In this document: positions 36,801-46,095 of the stretch, one piece after another | Position numbering within the stretch: the first letter of the stretch is position 1 | Layout: each line of letters opens with the position of its first letter | Assembly: GCF_900104115.1 (NCBI RefSeq) | Contig: NZ_FNJM01000001.1 | Coordinates: 763,374 to 827,373, forward strand | Origin: Clostridium gasigenes | GTDB taxonomy: Bacteria; Bacillota; Clostridia; Clostridiales; Clostridiaceae | Direction of reading: 5' to 3' | DNA: 64,000 nt | Translations under genes and position numbers: made by a program | Notes under the pieces: model-generated | What the model was told of the DNA's origin: nothing | Databases searched by the model: none | Seen by the model: only the letters and a program-made list of their open reading frames with translations

Positions 36801-37154
36801 CTATACTCTATAATTAGTATAGGCTATTTCTTCAATTCTAATTATTAATTTTTCAAATATACCATCTCTAAAAGCTTTTGCTATTATACCTTGATTAAAT
36901 TTATCAATTCTTATAATACTAGTACATATCCTCTTAATACAATCTACATCTGCATTTTCTATTACAGAAATATCATCAAAACATTTAAGGTATTTTAAAT
37001 AGCCTTCATAGTTTAAATCTTTAAATGGATAGACAAATTCATTTTTGTATAATACCTCTATAAAGTCATGTTCAATTGAGCGGTCGTCATTACATATTTT
37101 ATTTTTGAAGCTTAAAATCTCATCATATCCTTTTTTGCAAATTCTTCTCTTCAT
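36801..37154 (-). CDS. DUF6508-like small protein
   Basis: The 117-residue protein has the pattern of DUF6508 near its end: CIKRICTSIIRIDKFNQGIIAKAFRDGIFEKLIIRI, where family members carry an R-x-x-x-F-x-x-G helix followed by G-x-hydrophobic. It also has a central YEGYLKYLKCFDD. Function is unknown. ATG 37154 is preferred over a GTG nine bases earlier because that codon abuts GGAG. It stands alone with a strong terminator. Confidence 0.6.
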   Translation of the reverse strand: MKRRICKKGYDEILSFKNKICNDDRSIEHDFIEVLYKNEFVYPFKDLNYEGYLKYLKCFDDISVIENADVDCIKRICTSIIRIDKFNQGIIAKAFRDGIFEKLIIRIEEIAYTNYRV

Positions 37155-37260
37155 TTTATGCACACTCCTTATATAATTAACTCTATAATTATATTATATC
37201 ACAATATTCAGAATATTGAATCTTTTAACAGTTATATTTAAATTAATTAGAAAAAATTAT

Positions 37261-37303
37261 AAGTGAGATAAAAAAAATTTAATTTCTAATTTATCTCACT
37301 TTA
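37261..37303. terminator. Terminator after the exonuclease gene
   Basis: AAGTGAGATAAA and TTTATCTCACTT flank a 17-base AT loop. On the minus strand ATAATTTTTTC follows. Confidence 0.8.
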
Positions 37304-37355
37304 GGTATCTTGAAAATTTACTAATTAAGTTTCCAAATAATAACTAGCTTTATAA

Positions 37356-38060
37356 TTATTTTGAGTTCTCATTATCTATAGAGTTAATATAAATTATTTC
37401 TTCTTTATATTTTTTATAAACCCTAAATAAATTATGTGCATCATCTAAAGCATTATGTTGACTTCCCTCAAATTCAACTTTATAGTAAGTTAAGGCATTT
37501 TTTAAAGAAATCGCCTGATTAGATTTTCTATGAAGTCCATATTCACTTTGGAAATCAATAAAATTAGTTTTTATTGTATTAATTATATCTAATTTATATC
37601 CGTTCCTATCATTGTCACCTAGAAGAACTCTAATGTCATCTGGACCCCAACTAACAAAAATACATTTTTCTTGTTTAACCCAGTCTTCTAATGTAAGAAG
37701 AACCTCTTTAAAACTCTTCGCTTCATTTACTTCATCCTGAAGTAAATTTGTTAATTCAATTATCTTAGAACTCATAACATTATTAAAGGTTGGCCTAATA
37801 ATTGAGTAAAAATCTGTTGTTTCTTCAGTACTAATCTTATACTTTACAGCTCCAATAGATATTGTTTCACCTACACCATGATTTTCTTCTTTATGAAAAC
37901 TACAATTCATTTCAAGATCAAAAAATATAATACTTGTAAATTCTGACGTTAACTTATCATTAATTTTTATAACTTTTAAAACTTTCTTTTTTTTATTAGA
38001 CTTGTTATTTTTCAGTTTATTTAATCTATAATAGTTTTTATATTGTTGTTTGTTTTCCAT
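37356..38060 (-). CDS. DEDDh-type 3'-5' exonuclease (KapD/RNase T-like)
   Basis: The 234-residue protein carries the exonuclease motifs in order: Exo I FFDLEMNC near residue 50, a middle acidic motif in SWGPDDIRVL, and Exo III HNALDDAHN (His and Asp) near 205. The Lys-rich first 40 residues are a likely nucleic-acid-binding tail. The family trims RNA or DNA ends; here the substrate is unknown. ATG 38060 is chosen since AAGGTG overlaps the GTG nine bases earlier. The final motif and metal residues look intact, so the enzyme should be active. Confidence 0.85.
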   Translation of the reverse strand: MENKQQYKNYYRLNKLKNNKSNKKKKVLKVIKINDKLTSEFTSIIFFDLEMNCSFHKEENHGVGETISIGAVKYKISTEETTDFYSIIRPTFNNVMSSKIIELTNLLQDEVNEAKSFKEVLLTLEDWVKQEKCIFVSWGPDDIRVLLGDNDRNGYKLDIINTIKTNFIDFQSEYGLHRKSNQAISLKNALTYYKVEFEGSQHNALDDAHNLFRVYKKYKEEIIYINSIDNENSK

Positions 38061-38145
38061 GTAATTCACCTTAAGTTTCCACTTTCTTTTATATTAATAC
38101 TAGTATAGCAAATTTTTTTTAATTTCTAAACAGTTTATTATATTA

Positions 38146-39000
38146 TTATTTGATTGAATTAGACTTTTTACTATTATCTTCATCATAAAAAATTAAAGAT
38201 AATAAAATACTACCTAAAAGTATTATAATTATTATTAAAACTGATATTAAAGCTGATATTTCTATATTAAAATATAGAATAATTAGTTTTATTCCTGTAA
38301 ACATTAAAATAACTATAATTCCATATTTCATAAATTGAAATCTATCATTAAGTTTAAATAATAAATAATACATACTTCTAAGACCTAAGATTGCAAATAT
38401 ATTGGAGGTATATACTATAAAAGGATCAGTAGTTATAGAGAAAATAGCTGGTATTGAATCTAAAGCAAACATTACATCAGAACTTTCTATAATTAATAAA
38501 ATTGCAAATAACGGGGTAGCACACAATACATTGTTTTGAAACACAAAAAATTTATTTCCAACTAATTCACTAGTTACTGGAATTATCCTATTTAATCCTT
38601 TAATGATAATATTTTCCTTAAAATCTTTTACTTGTTCCATTTTGAACAACATTTTAAAAGCGCTAAATATTAATAAAAAACCAAATATGTAAATAACCCA
38701 ATGAAATTTATTAACTATTTTTACTCCAAGTATTATGAATATCATTCTAAGTATCATAGCTCCGAATATTCCATATTTTAATACTCTTTCTTGATATATT
38801 AATGATATTCCAAATGAACTAAATATCATTAAGAATAAAAATAAATTATCCAAACTTAATGACATCTCAATTATATAACCTCCAAAATATTCTACTGCAG
38901 CCTGCTCTCCTCTAGCTATGTAAATAAACAAATTGAAAATTATTGATAAGGTAACCCAAAAGGCTAGTTTAGTAAAATGTTTTTCCTTTTTTATTTTCAT
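38146..39000 (-). CDS. TerC family integral membrane protein
   Basis: The 284-residue protein has about eight membrane helices. It has the TerC signature IIEMSLSLDNLFLFLMI with acidic Glu and Asp in the helix, and the repeat IESSDVMFALDSIPAIF. TerC/Alx proteins export manganese or other metals and help metallate secreted enzymes. No yybP-ykoY riboswitch, which often controls them, was found upstream. AAGGAAG precedes the ATG. Two ZIPs and a CDF transporter also lie in this window. Confidence 0.92.
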   Translation of the reverse strand: MKIKKEKHFTKLAFWVTLSIIFNLFIYIARGEQAAVEYFGGYIIEMSLSLDNLFLFLMIFSSFGISLIYQERVLKYGIFGAMILRMIFIILGVKIVNKFHWVIYIFGFLLIFSAFKMLFKMEQVKDFKENIIIKGLNRIIPVTSELVGNKFFVFQNNVLCATPLFAILLIIESSDVMFALDSIPAIFSITTDPFIVYTSNIFAILGLRSMYYLLFKLNDRFQFMKYGIIVILMFTGIKLIILYFNIEISALISVLIIIIILLGSILLSLIFYDEDNSKKSNSIK

Positions 39001-39169
39001 ATAAACATACTTCCTTATTAAATATTACTAAATATTTATATGAGAATATAAGTACCTATATGAATAATTCTATTTATTTGTACACCTAATTAAATTTCAA
39101 TATAATTAGGCTAACCACCTATAGTTTATAAATGATTAGCTTTTAGATCCTCTAATATATTAAATTATA

Positions 39170-39556
39170 TTATTTTATGCTCTCAAAAAACTCTAATAAT
39201 ATTTCTTTATTATCTTTTGCGAAGTCATATTCATCTAATACTCTTTTATTTATCCATTTACTGCCTATAATATCTTTATGTAATATAATGCTTTCTTTTA
39301 TTATACCTGTATACGATGTATTTATAGCATTCTCATTTATAGTAAATTCCTTAAAAGGCGTGAAATTAAAAACAATACCTTTCAAATCATCTTTGGCAAT
39401 TTTTTCAAGACATTTTTCTATTGTTTCTTTTCCTTTAATCTCTCTGTTTAGAAGACTCCATACCTTAGGTTGTCCTTTTTTAACCTTCCTCTGAATAATT
39501 AATACATTATTAAAATCGTCCTTAATTATAAGTGAACAGCTAATAACTTTACTCAT
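39170..39556 (-). CDS. Nudix-fold protein with degenerate Nudix box
   Basis: The 128-residue protein follows the Nudix fold (ISCSLIIKDDFNNVLIIQRK, then GKETIEKCLEKIAKDDLKGI). In place of the catalytic R-E-U-x-E-E it reads KIAKDD, so the metal-binding glutamates are replaced. It may bind a nucleotide without hydrolysing it, or use different residues. ATG follows AAGGGGG. A terminator lies downstream of the next gene, not directly after this one. Confidence 0.72.
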   Translation of the reverse strand: MSKVISCSLIIKDDFNNVLIIQRKVKKGQPKVWSLLNREIKGKETIEKCLEKIAKDDLKGIVFNFTPFKEFTINENAINTSYTGIIKESIILHKDIIGSKWINKRVLDEYDFAKDNKEILLEFFESIK

Positions 39557-39713
39557 TTTGATTACCCCCTTAACTTTTAAATTAGCAGAATAATATTTTA
39601 TCTAAAAGCATATAAATTATACTTTATCAATATTTTACCACACTTATACTATATTTTTCTATTACTTTTTCTATTTACATTTTATTAAAACCTATATATT
39701 TCTTAATTATAGT

Positions 39714-39748
39714 AAAAAACACCTATGTAATTAATATTACATAGGTGC
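39714..39748 (-). terminator. Terminator of the RNase J gene
   Basis: Perfect arms CACCTATGTAAT and ATTACATAGGTG around TAAT are followed on the minus strand by six T. Confidence 0.92.
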
Positions 39749-39825
39749 AATTTATAATTTCAATAGGTTACTAATATTTTAAGAGTTACCTCTATTTTTT
39801 CTATAATTTAGTATATACCCTATTA

Positions 39826-41490
39826 CTATATTTCCATGATAATAGGAATTATACTAGGTCTTCTTTTTGTTACTTCATATATATATTTTTCAACTGCTTT
39901 TTTTATATTAAGTTTAATTATATACCACTCTATTATTTTATCATCTAAGCATTTTTCTAGTTCACTTCTTGCTATGTTTTTAATATTACTTAATATCTCT
40001 TCTGCTTCTTTAACATAAACAAAACCTTTAGTAATTATATCTGGTCCTGCACTAATACTATACGTATCCCTTTCTATTGTTACAACAATTGTTACCATTC
40101 CATCTTGTGCTAAAAATCTTCTATCCCTCAAAACTAAAGAACCTACATCTCCAACCCCTAACCCATCTACAAATATTCTTCCTGTTTTAACCTTACCTGT
40201 TACATTAGCACTTTCCTCATCAATAGATAAAACTTCGCCATTTTCTAATATAAATATATTAGATTTAGGTAATCCTAGATTTTGAGCTAAATCACTATGA
40301 TGTTTCAAATGTCTATATTCGCCATGTACCGGCATAAAATATCTTGGATGAACAAGAGTATGAATTAGTTTTAATTCTTCTTGATATGCATGCCCTGACA
40401 CATGTATATCTTCTAAATCCTCATAAATTACATCAGCTCCATTTTTAAATAATTGATTAATAACCTTAGATATCATTTTATCATTTCCAGGTATTGGTGA
40501 TGCTGATATTATATATAAGTCATTGGTCTCTATTTTAATCTTTCTATGATTATCAAAGGCAATTCTATAAAGACCAGCCATTGGTTCACCTTGGCTTCCG
40601 GTTGTAATAATAGTAATATCATTTGGTCTATGTTTATCAAGATCATCAAGTGATATTTCTATCCCTTCTGGTATATGTAAATATCCAAGTTCTATTGCAA
40701 CCTTTGACATATTTTCCATACTACGACCACTAAAGACAATCTTTCTTCCAAATAGAATAGATGAATCTATAATTTGTTGTATTCTATGAATATTAGATGC
40801 AAATGTTGCAACAATTACACGACCTTCTGCCTTTGCAATTATTCTTGTCAATGTTGTACCTATGGATTTTTCAGACATTGTGTGACCTCTGCGCTCTACA
40901 TTCGTACTATCTGCCATTAATAATAAAACACCTTGCTTTCCAATTTCAGCAATACGTTTTAAATCTATAACCTTTCCATCAATAGGAGTATAATCAATTT
41001 TAAAATCTCCAGTATGTAGTATTGTTCCAACAGGTGTAGTTATAGCTATAAAGCATGAGTCTGCAATGCTATGAGTACTTTGAATAAATTCTACTTTGAT
41101 TTTTTCTAGCTCAATTATATCTCCCGGATTTACTTTGCAAAGAGTACACTTATCTGAAATTTCATGTTCAATAAGCTTATTCGCTACTATTCCTAGTGTT
41201 AAATTAGTTCCATAAATAGGCACATTAAATTGTTTTAAAATATAAGGCAATGCACCTATATGGTCCTCGTGACCATGAGTTAAAAAGATACCTTTTACTT
41301 TATCAATATTTTTAAGCAAATATGTAACATCTGGAATTATAAGATCTACTCCATACATATCCTCATCGGGAAAAGCAAGACCACAGTCTAAAACAATTAT
41401 CTCATTATCATATTCAAATACGGTAATATTTTTACCTATTTCCCCAAGGCCTCCAAGTGGTATAACTTTTATTTTCTTTTGTTCTATCAA
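39826..41490 (-). CDS. rnj: Ribonuclease J
   Basis: RNase J is the main 5'-3' exoribonuclease and endonuclease of Firmicute mRNA decay and rRNA maturation. The 554-residue protein has the metallo-beta-lactamase motif HGHEDHIG with His72, His74, Asp76 and His77. The beta-CASP motifs follow: TGSQGEPMAGL (motif A region), then HVSGHAYQEE and MPVHGEYRHL. TTG 41490 is the start, nine bases after AAGGAG. Its strong terminator is 78 bases downstream. Confidence 0.95.
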   Translation of the reverse strand: MIEQKKIKVIPLGGLGEIGKNITVFEYDNEIIVLDCGLAFPDEDMYGVDLIIPDVTYLLKNIDKVKGIFLTHGHEDHIGALPYILKQFNVPIYGTNLTLGIVANKLIEHEISDKCTLCKVNPGDIIELEKIKVEFIQSTHSIADSCFIAITTPVGTILHTGDFKIDYTPIDGKVIDLKRIAEIGKQGVLLLMADSTNVERRGHTMSEKSIGTTLTRIIAKAEGRVIVATFASNIHRIQQIIDSSILFGRKIVFSGRSMENMSKVAIELGYLHIPEGIEISLDDLDKHRPNDITIITTGSQGEPMAGLYRIAFDNHRKIKIETNDLYIISASPIPGNDKMISKVINQLFKNGADVIYEDLEDIHVSGHAYQEELKLIHTLVHPRYFMPVHGEYRHLKHHSDLAQNLGLPKSNIFILENGEVLSIDEESANVTGKVKTGRIFVDGLGVGDVGSLVLRDRRFLAQDGMVTIVVTIERDTYSISAGPDIITKGFVYVKEAEEILSNIKNIARSELEKCLDDKIIEWYIIKLNIKKAVEKYIYEVTKRRPSIIPIIMEI

Positions 41491-41672
41491 ATCTATACAC
41501 TCCTTACTTTTTCAAATTTCATACTTCTATTTTATCTAAGTAAGTCTAATCTTATTCTTTATTATGTCGTGTTTTTTTAAACCACTAATTTATTTTGATA
41601 CAACCATTTGAATAAATGATATTGAAGCGGTTAGATTTGATAAAATTTATTTCTTATGAGTCTATTTGAGAA

Positions 41673-42467
41673 TTAGATTCTTTTTAATTTTTCTATTTCT
41701 TTATCCTTTTCTTTTAAAAGCAGTTTATATTCTAACTCCTTTTCACTCCACTCTTTACTAAATCTACTAATTAAAGATGCCATTTCATCTGCACTTCCTG
41801 CTATTCTATTAAAAAGAAGCAAATTAGATTTTAGTATGTTTGGAATGTCATTATGAGAATATCTTAATATATGATCTATTTCACCATATCCTTCTTCAAA
41901 TATTGTTCGCACTTGTATTTCGGCAATAACCTTTTGGCTTGTTGGATAAAACTCTACCAAATAGTGAACAGAGCGATATCCTGATGCCCTTGATCTCACT
42001 TCTATTCCTAAATCATCGAATATTTCTGTATTATCACCATCCCTCACATTTGCAGTAATCTCTATAATTTTCCATGTGTTTATAATAAAGTCATGAATAT
42101 CTTCCCACTGCTCTTTAAATATATGTATAACTCTTATACCAATTAAATCATTAATTTCATTTTTGTAATTATTAATAGTAAATTCAAAGTCGTTTCCATA
42201 TTTGATTTTTCTATCTTGAGTTTTCCTAATAATTTTTTCTATTAGGCGTTCTGGCTCTTTAATTCTAGATTTAACAGAATGAATAGTTCCTTCACTACGT
42301 AATATATTCGCTATAAAATTTGCTTGATTTTCATAAGAGTGTCTATAGCTAATATAATCTTCATATATATCACTCAAATTTTTTATATTTATATTATTTA
42401 TTTCTATAATATCTTTTGAATAAGAATATTTTTCTAAGAATTCTTCTATTTTAAAAATATTTTCCAT
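41673..42467 (-). CDS. RelA/SpoT synthetase-domain protein (small alarmone synthetase-like)
   Basis: The 264-residue protein lacks the hydrolase and regulatory domains of long RelA. The synthetase core is complete: SRIKEPERLIEKIIRK, then NDLIGIRVIHIF, ASGYRSVHYLVEF and EIQVRTIFEEGYGEIDHIL. It should make (p)ppGpp or a related pyrophosphorylated nucleotide. It has an N-terminal extension of about 50 residues and a C-terminal coiled coil, longer than typical RelP/RelQ. A toxin-type RSH enzyme is an alternative, but no antitoxin gene adjoins it. Confidence 0.85.
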   Translation of the reverse strand: MENIFKIEEFLEKYSYSKDIIEINNINIKNLSDIYEDYISYRHSYENQANFIANILRSEGTIHSVKSRIKEPERLIEKIIRKTQDRKIKYGNDFEFTINNYKNEINDLIGIRVIHIFKEQWEDIHDFIINTWKIIEITANVRDGDNTEIFDDLGIEVRSRASGYRSVHYLVEFYPTSQKVIAEIQVRTIFEEGYGEIDHILRYSHNDIPNILKSNLLLFNRIAGSADEMASLISRFSKEWSEKELEYKLLLKEKDKEIEKLKRI

Positions 42468-42638
42468 TATGGATACCTCACTTAAATTATATTTTTCTAA
42501 ATATAATTTTATTATAATCTATATTATTAGTATAGTAGGACTTTTTTCCTTACTTTATATTTTTTTTATAAATATGTTAATATTTTTTAGTTATTGACGA
42601 TAATAATTATGTAGATAAAAATGTGAGGTGAATATTAG

Positions 42639-42863
42639 TTGTTATATAGATTAATTATTACTAAAGCAAAAAAAAATTACTATGTAGGAGTATCATTCAG
42701 TGGTACAAAGTACAAAGTATATAATAATGAATACATAGGTAGTTATAAAGTTGGATCCGATATCTCATTTTATGCTAAGAAAGAAAGTGGATTTTTTAAA
42801 GATGTTCTTATTCCTATTTCAGATGAAGAGGCAGGCGTAAAAATTATTAATAATGATTTGTAG
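42639..42863 (+). CDS. Small basic protein of unknown function
   Basis: The 74-residue protein (LYRLIITKAKKNYYVGVSFS...) looks all-beta with alternating Tyr and Lys, perhaps an OB-like or SH3-like fold. No family is recognised. TTG 42639 is the start, eight bases after GAGGTG. It is followed by a strong two-way terminator. The clear ribosome site and terminator support a real gene. Confidence 0.6.
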   Translation: MLYRLIITKAKKNYYVGVSFSGTKYKVYNNEYIGSYKVGSDISFYAKKESGFFKDVLIPISDEEAGVKIINNDL

Positions 42864-42905
42864 TCTATAGTTAGATTTTTTTCAGTACATAACTATTATA
42901 AAAAT

Positions 42906-42936
42906 AAAAAAGCAGAACAAATTTGTTCTGCTTTTC
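42906..42936. terminator. Two-way terminator
   Basis: AAAAGCAGAACAAA and TTTGTTCTGCTTTT form a near-perfect palindrome between convergent genes. Confidence 0.92.
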
Positions 42937-42943
42937 TAATAAC

Positions 42944-43846
42944 TTAAATTGCCCATTTCTTATTTCCAGTAAATGAGACGTTTAGCCATTTTTCATATTT
43001 TATATGATTAGTTTCTTTATCAATTTTTTCTCTTACTTTATCCATTTCTTCTAATGATTCCATTTTAGATTCTCCGTTAAATATAAAATCTATTTCTATT
43101 CGTAAGGAGCTTCCCATTTTGCTAACTCTAGTAATAGAATCTTCAAAGTTATATTCCTTTTGAATATCTTTAACAATTACGTATATTTCATCATTAATTT
43201 CATCATTAGCCTTTACTAAAATTATTTCCTTAAACACTCTTATAAACTGTGAAATAGGAACTTTCAAGAAAATAATTGAAGTTATAATAACCATTACTGG
43301 ATCTATATATATAGTTAAGTAATATAATTTAGTGTTTTTTATAATTAAGAGAATAATAAATCCTAATAATACACCAGCACTAATTGCTGTATCCATTAAC
43401 CATTGGCTACTCTCAGCCTTAATTATATCTGAATTTAATTTTTGTCCTTTAGATTTCATATAAGAATAAATTAACCCACATCCAATTACTGATAATATAG
43501 CGTAGATTAGAGCAAATCCTGTATCTACAGGATTACCTCCAGTACGTATTGTTTTTATAGCATTACTTAATGTTATAAAACACATTATTATAAGTACAAT
43601 TGATTTAAAAGCTACAACCATTGGTTCTAATGCTTTCTTTCCAAAAGGGAAATTAACTTTATCATTTTTAGCTATAAACTTACATATAACTATTGATATT
43701 ATTGATAAGAATAAACTTATTAAAGAATATACTCCATCAAACATAATCATTTCTGAATCTATAAATAATCCCCATCCTATACCAACAAGAGCGAAAAATA
43801 ATCCACCTGCAGCTGAGAACTTTAATAACTTATTTTCTGTTTTCAT
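42944..43846 (-). CDS. Cation diffusion facilitator (CDF) family transporter
   Basis: The 300-residue protein has six membrane helices over the first 210 residues and a cytosolic C-terminal domain of about 90. FDGVYSLISLFLS in helix 2 and WLMDTAISAGVLLGF in helix 5 hold the metal-site aspartates. CDF proteins exchange divalent cations such as Zn, Mn or Fe for protons. Specificity cannot be read here. The C-terminal domain has the CDF dimerisation pattern. ATG follows GAGGTG. Confidence 0.88.
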   Translation of the reverse strand: MKTENKLLKFSAAGGLFFALVGIGWGLFIDSEMIMFDGVYSLISLFLSIISIVICKFIAKNDKVNFPFGKKALEPMVVAFKSIVLIIMCFITLSNAIKTIRTGGNPVDTGFALIYAILSVIGCGLIYSYMKSKGQKLNSDIIKAESSQWLMDTAISAGVLLGFIILLIIKNTKLYYLTIYIDPVMVIITSIIFLKVPISQFIRVFKEIILVKANDEINDEIYVIVKDIQKEYNFEDSITRVSKMGSSLRIEIDFIFNGESKMESLEEMDKVREKIDKETNHIKYEKWLNVSFTGNKKWAI

Positions 43847-43973
43847 GATACACCTCTATCTAATTTATATTATACTAATATAATATAACAATTAGATAGA
43901 TTTATTAACTCACTTAAGGGTTGTATAACTTCTACTAATACGCTTATTTTTTTACATAGTATTTTTTCCAAAA

Positions 43974-44030
43974 AGCATAAAAGTACTCTTATTTTATGAT
44001 AATAATACAAATCCTTATATCTTTTATGCT
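43974..44030. repeat. Inverted repeat in a 410-base intergenic region
   Basis: AGCATAAAAG (43974-43983) and CTTTTATGCT (44021-44030) are exact complements 37 bases apart. The region between the CDF gene and the YqeY gene (43847-44257) otherwise holds only a promoter at 44163. A 26-codon hydrophobic frame at 43996 has no ribosome site. Confidence 0.45.
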
Positions 44031-44162
44031 GTTTATTGCAATTTCAGTATATATAATAATTAAATCTATCTTTTAATTATATAAAATAGATAACTTTTGT
44101 TAAATGTCTTTATAAAAATATAGATGTTCTTAAGCGTATCTTAAATTCATTCTATAAAAGAC

Positions 44163-44191
44163 TTAACAGTAACAGGTTTATTATGTATAAT
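44163..44191 (+). promoter_or_regulatory. Promoter of the YqeY gene
   Basis: TTAACA (44163-44168) and TATAAT (44186-44191) are 17 bases apart, 67 bases before the start. Confidence 0.7.
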
Positions 44192-44257
44192 TAAGATGTT
44201 ATTCTATTAATACACAGTAACTAATAATAATTACTAAATATGAAAGAGGTTTTTAAA

Positions 44258-44695
44258 ATGTTAAAAGAATTATTAAAGAAAAATGAAATAACTGCAATGA
44301 AGGCAAGAGATAAGGCAACAGTAAGTGTTTTAAGATTAGTAAATGCTGATATCAAATCCTTTGAAGTAAATGAAAGAGAAACTATTTCTGATGAAGGAAT
44401 AATAAAAATAATTGAAAAGCATATAAAACAATTAAAAGAAGCATTGCAATATGCTATTCAATTAAATCATGAAGAAAAAATTGCTGAAGGAAATTTTGCA
44501 ATAGAATTATTAACACCTTATCTTCCAGCACAAATAAGTGATGAAGATGTTAATTCAATGCTTCAAGAAATTATAACTAATGGGAATTATACGGCATCAG
44601 ATATGGGGAAAATAATGAAAGAAATTATGCCAAAGGTTAATGGGAAATTTGATAGAGCAAAAATTAACCCAATGGTTAAAACTCTTTTAGGATAG
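44258..44695 (+). CDS. yqeY: GatB/YqeY domain-containing protein
   Basis: The 145-residue protein is a stand-alone YqeY. It has an N-terminal helical domain (KARDKATVSVLRLVNADIKSFE) and a C-terminal domain related to the GatB tail (NYTASDMGKIMKEIMPKVNGKFD). The GatB tail contacts tRNA during amidation. The role of free YqeY is unproven. ATG 44258 is chosen because AGAGG lies before it. An upstream in-frame ATG at 44240 contains that site. Promoter and terminator both flank it closely. Confidence 0.92.
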   Translation: MLKELLKKNEITAMKARDKATVSVLRLVNADIKSFEVNERETISDEGIIKIIEKHIKQLKEALQYAIQLNHEEKIAEGNFAIELLTPYLPAQISDEDVNSMLQEIITNGNYTASDMGKIMKEIMPKVNGKFDRAKINPMVKTLLG

Positions 44696-44707
44696 CAAAA
44701 TATCAAT

Positions 44708-44751
44708 AAACTCCCAATAGATAAATAATATATTTATCTATTGGGAGTTTT
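44708..44751 (+). terminator. Terminator after the YqeY gene
   Basis: AAACTCCCAATAGATAAATA and its near-complete complement are followed by TTTTAATAA. It may also serve the convergent gene at 44771. Confidence 0.9.
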
Positions 44752-44770
44752 AATAATTAATCTAATTATT

Positions 44771-44965
44771 TTAGTCTTCGTCTTGCATTTCTTCAAATAT
44801 ATTATTATCTATAATATATTCTATTACTTCTTTGTCACTTTTGAATTTTTTTTCAATTTCTATTACATCCTCATCAAATGGTACATAAGTATACTTACCT
44901 TCTACATATATTTTTCCAGTCATACTTGATAATATTTCTTTATATAACTTATCTCTTTCGTTCAT
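44771..44965 (-). CDS. Small acidic hypothetical protein
   Basis: The 64-residue protein has a net negative charge and a probable beta-hairpin (GKIYVEGKYTYVPFDEDV) followed by a helix. No family is recognised. ATG 44965 is chosen, nine bases after AGGAG. An in-frame ATG 18 bases earlier lies upstream of that site. It has a promoter-less gap of 126 bases to the ZIP gene terminator. Confidence 0.58.
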   Translation of the reverse strand: MNERDKLYKEILSSMTGKIYVEGKYTYVPFDEDVIEIEKKFKSDKEVIEYIIDNNIFEEMQDED

Positions 44966-45036
44966 AATTTTCTCTCCTATCATAATTATTTCCCTTTTAT
45001 TATACCACTTCAGCTAATATTATAAAATCTCTTTTT

Positions 45037-45090
45037 AAATAAGCCAATGGTAGTTAGCATTTTTTTAATAACTACCATTGAGCTTATTTT
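45037..45090. terminator. Terminator of the ZIP transporter gene
   Basis: AATGGTAGTTA and TAACTACCATT form the core, extended by AAATAAGC/GCTTATTT, around a T-rich loop. Confidence 0.85.
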
Positions 45091-45091
45091 A

Positions 45092-45910
45092 CTAACCTAA
45101 TGCTACATCTAACACCATCATAACTAAAAAGCCTAAAATTAGCCCTATAGTTGTTAGATTTTTATTTTCCATTGATGCTTCGGGAAGTAGTTCTGATCCA
45201 ACTACTGCTATCATTGCACCAGCAGAAAATGCTAATAAAAGGGGAAGAATACTTCTCATTGTTATAGCTGCAATAACGCCTATTACTCCAGCTATTGGTT
45301 CAACTAATCCAGATGCTTGTCCATAAAAGAAACTCTTACTTCTTGAAAGTCCCTCTCTCCTTAATGGCAATGAAACGGCTGCCCCCTCTGGAAAGTTCTG
45401 TAGACCTATACCAAGTGCTAAAGTCATGGCCGCAATTAACGTTGTTCCTGGAATACCAACGGCTACTCCTCCAAAAGCAACTCCTACAGCCAATCCTTCT
45501 GGAATATTATGAAGTGTTACTGCCAAAACTAATAGTATACTTTTTTTATATTGTTGAGATTTTGGTGTTTCTAATTGTAATTTCCTCTTTATTATAACTC
45601 CATATGAATATTTATCCATTAGCTTATCAGCAAAAATAATAAATATTCCGCCTAAAAAGAAACCTATTCCAGGAATTATAAAACCACTCTGACCTAATTC
45701 TTCACTAAGCTCTATTGCTGGGTTTAAAAGTGACCAAAAACTAGCAGCTATCATTACGCCTGCTGCAAAACCTAACATAGTATTAAGAATTTTTTTATCA
45801 ACCTTTTTAAAGAAAAATACTATTGATGCTCCCAATGCAGTTATTCCCCAAGTAAATATAGTTGCAAGTAATCCTTGAAGTACAGGATTTAAATTTATAA
45901 ACCAGTCCAC
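45092..45910 (-). CDS. ZIP family metal transporter (ZupT/GufA-like)
   Basis: The 272-residue protein has about eight helices. The ZIP metal-site helices are clear: TLHNIPEGLAVGVAFGG in helix 4 and LGIGLQNFPEGAAVSLPLR in helix 5. These carry the His/Asn/Glu ligands for zinc or similar ions. GTG 45910 follows AGGAGG by eight bases. A second, distinct ZIP is at 62407. Uptake is the usual direction. Confidence 0.92.
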   Translation of the reverse strand: MDWFINLNPVLQGLLATIFTWGITALGASIVFFFKKVDKKILNTMLGFAAGVMIAASFWSLLNPAIELSEELGQSGFIIPGIGFFLGGIFIIFADKLMDKYSYGVIIKRKLQLETPKSQQYKKSILLVLAVTLHNIPEGLAVGVAFGGVAVGIPGTTLIAAMTLALGIGLQNFPEGAAVSLPLRREGLSRSKSFFYGQASGLVEPIAGVIGVIAAITMRSILPLLLAFSAGAMIAVVGSELLPEASMENKNLTTIGLILGFLVMMVLDVALG

Positions 45911-46095
45911 TAACTAGTCCTCCTAAGTATATTGTTAATTAAATATATTATATAATATACTTATAATACTCTAATTGTTACATAAACCCTTAATTACTGC
46001 TAACTATAATTCAATATTTCTTAAAATAGAAAACACTTTACTTATTTTAGAAAATGTACTATTTATTAATTATTATTCTAAGTCAGTACAAGTAC

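Noticed and set aside
35632..37154. DUF6414-like and DUF6508-like genes as a toxin-antitoxin pair
   Set aside because: They are in separate units with a terminator between them, and neither has a toxin motif.
39001..39169. Possible yybP-ykoY manganese riboswitch before terC
   Set aside because: No characteristic GGGGAG core was found. Only a short AT hairpin is present.
43996..44076. 26-codon hydrophobic frame that could be a small membrane protein
   Set aside because: No ribosome site precedes the ATG, and the segment lies inside an inverted repeat.
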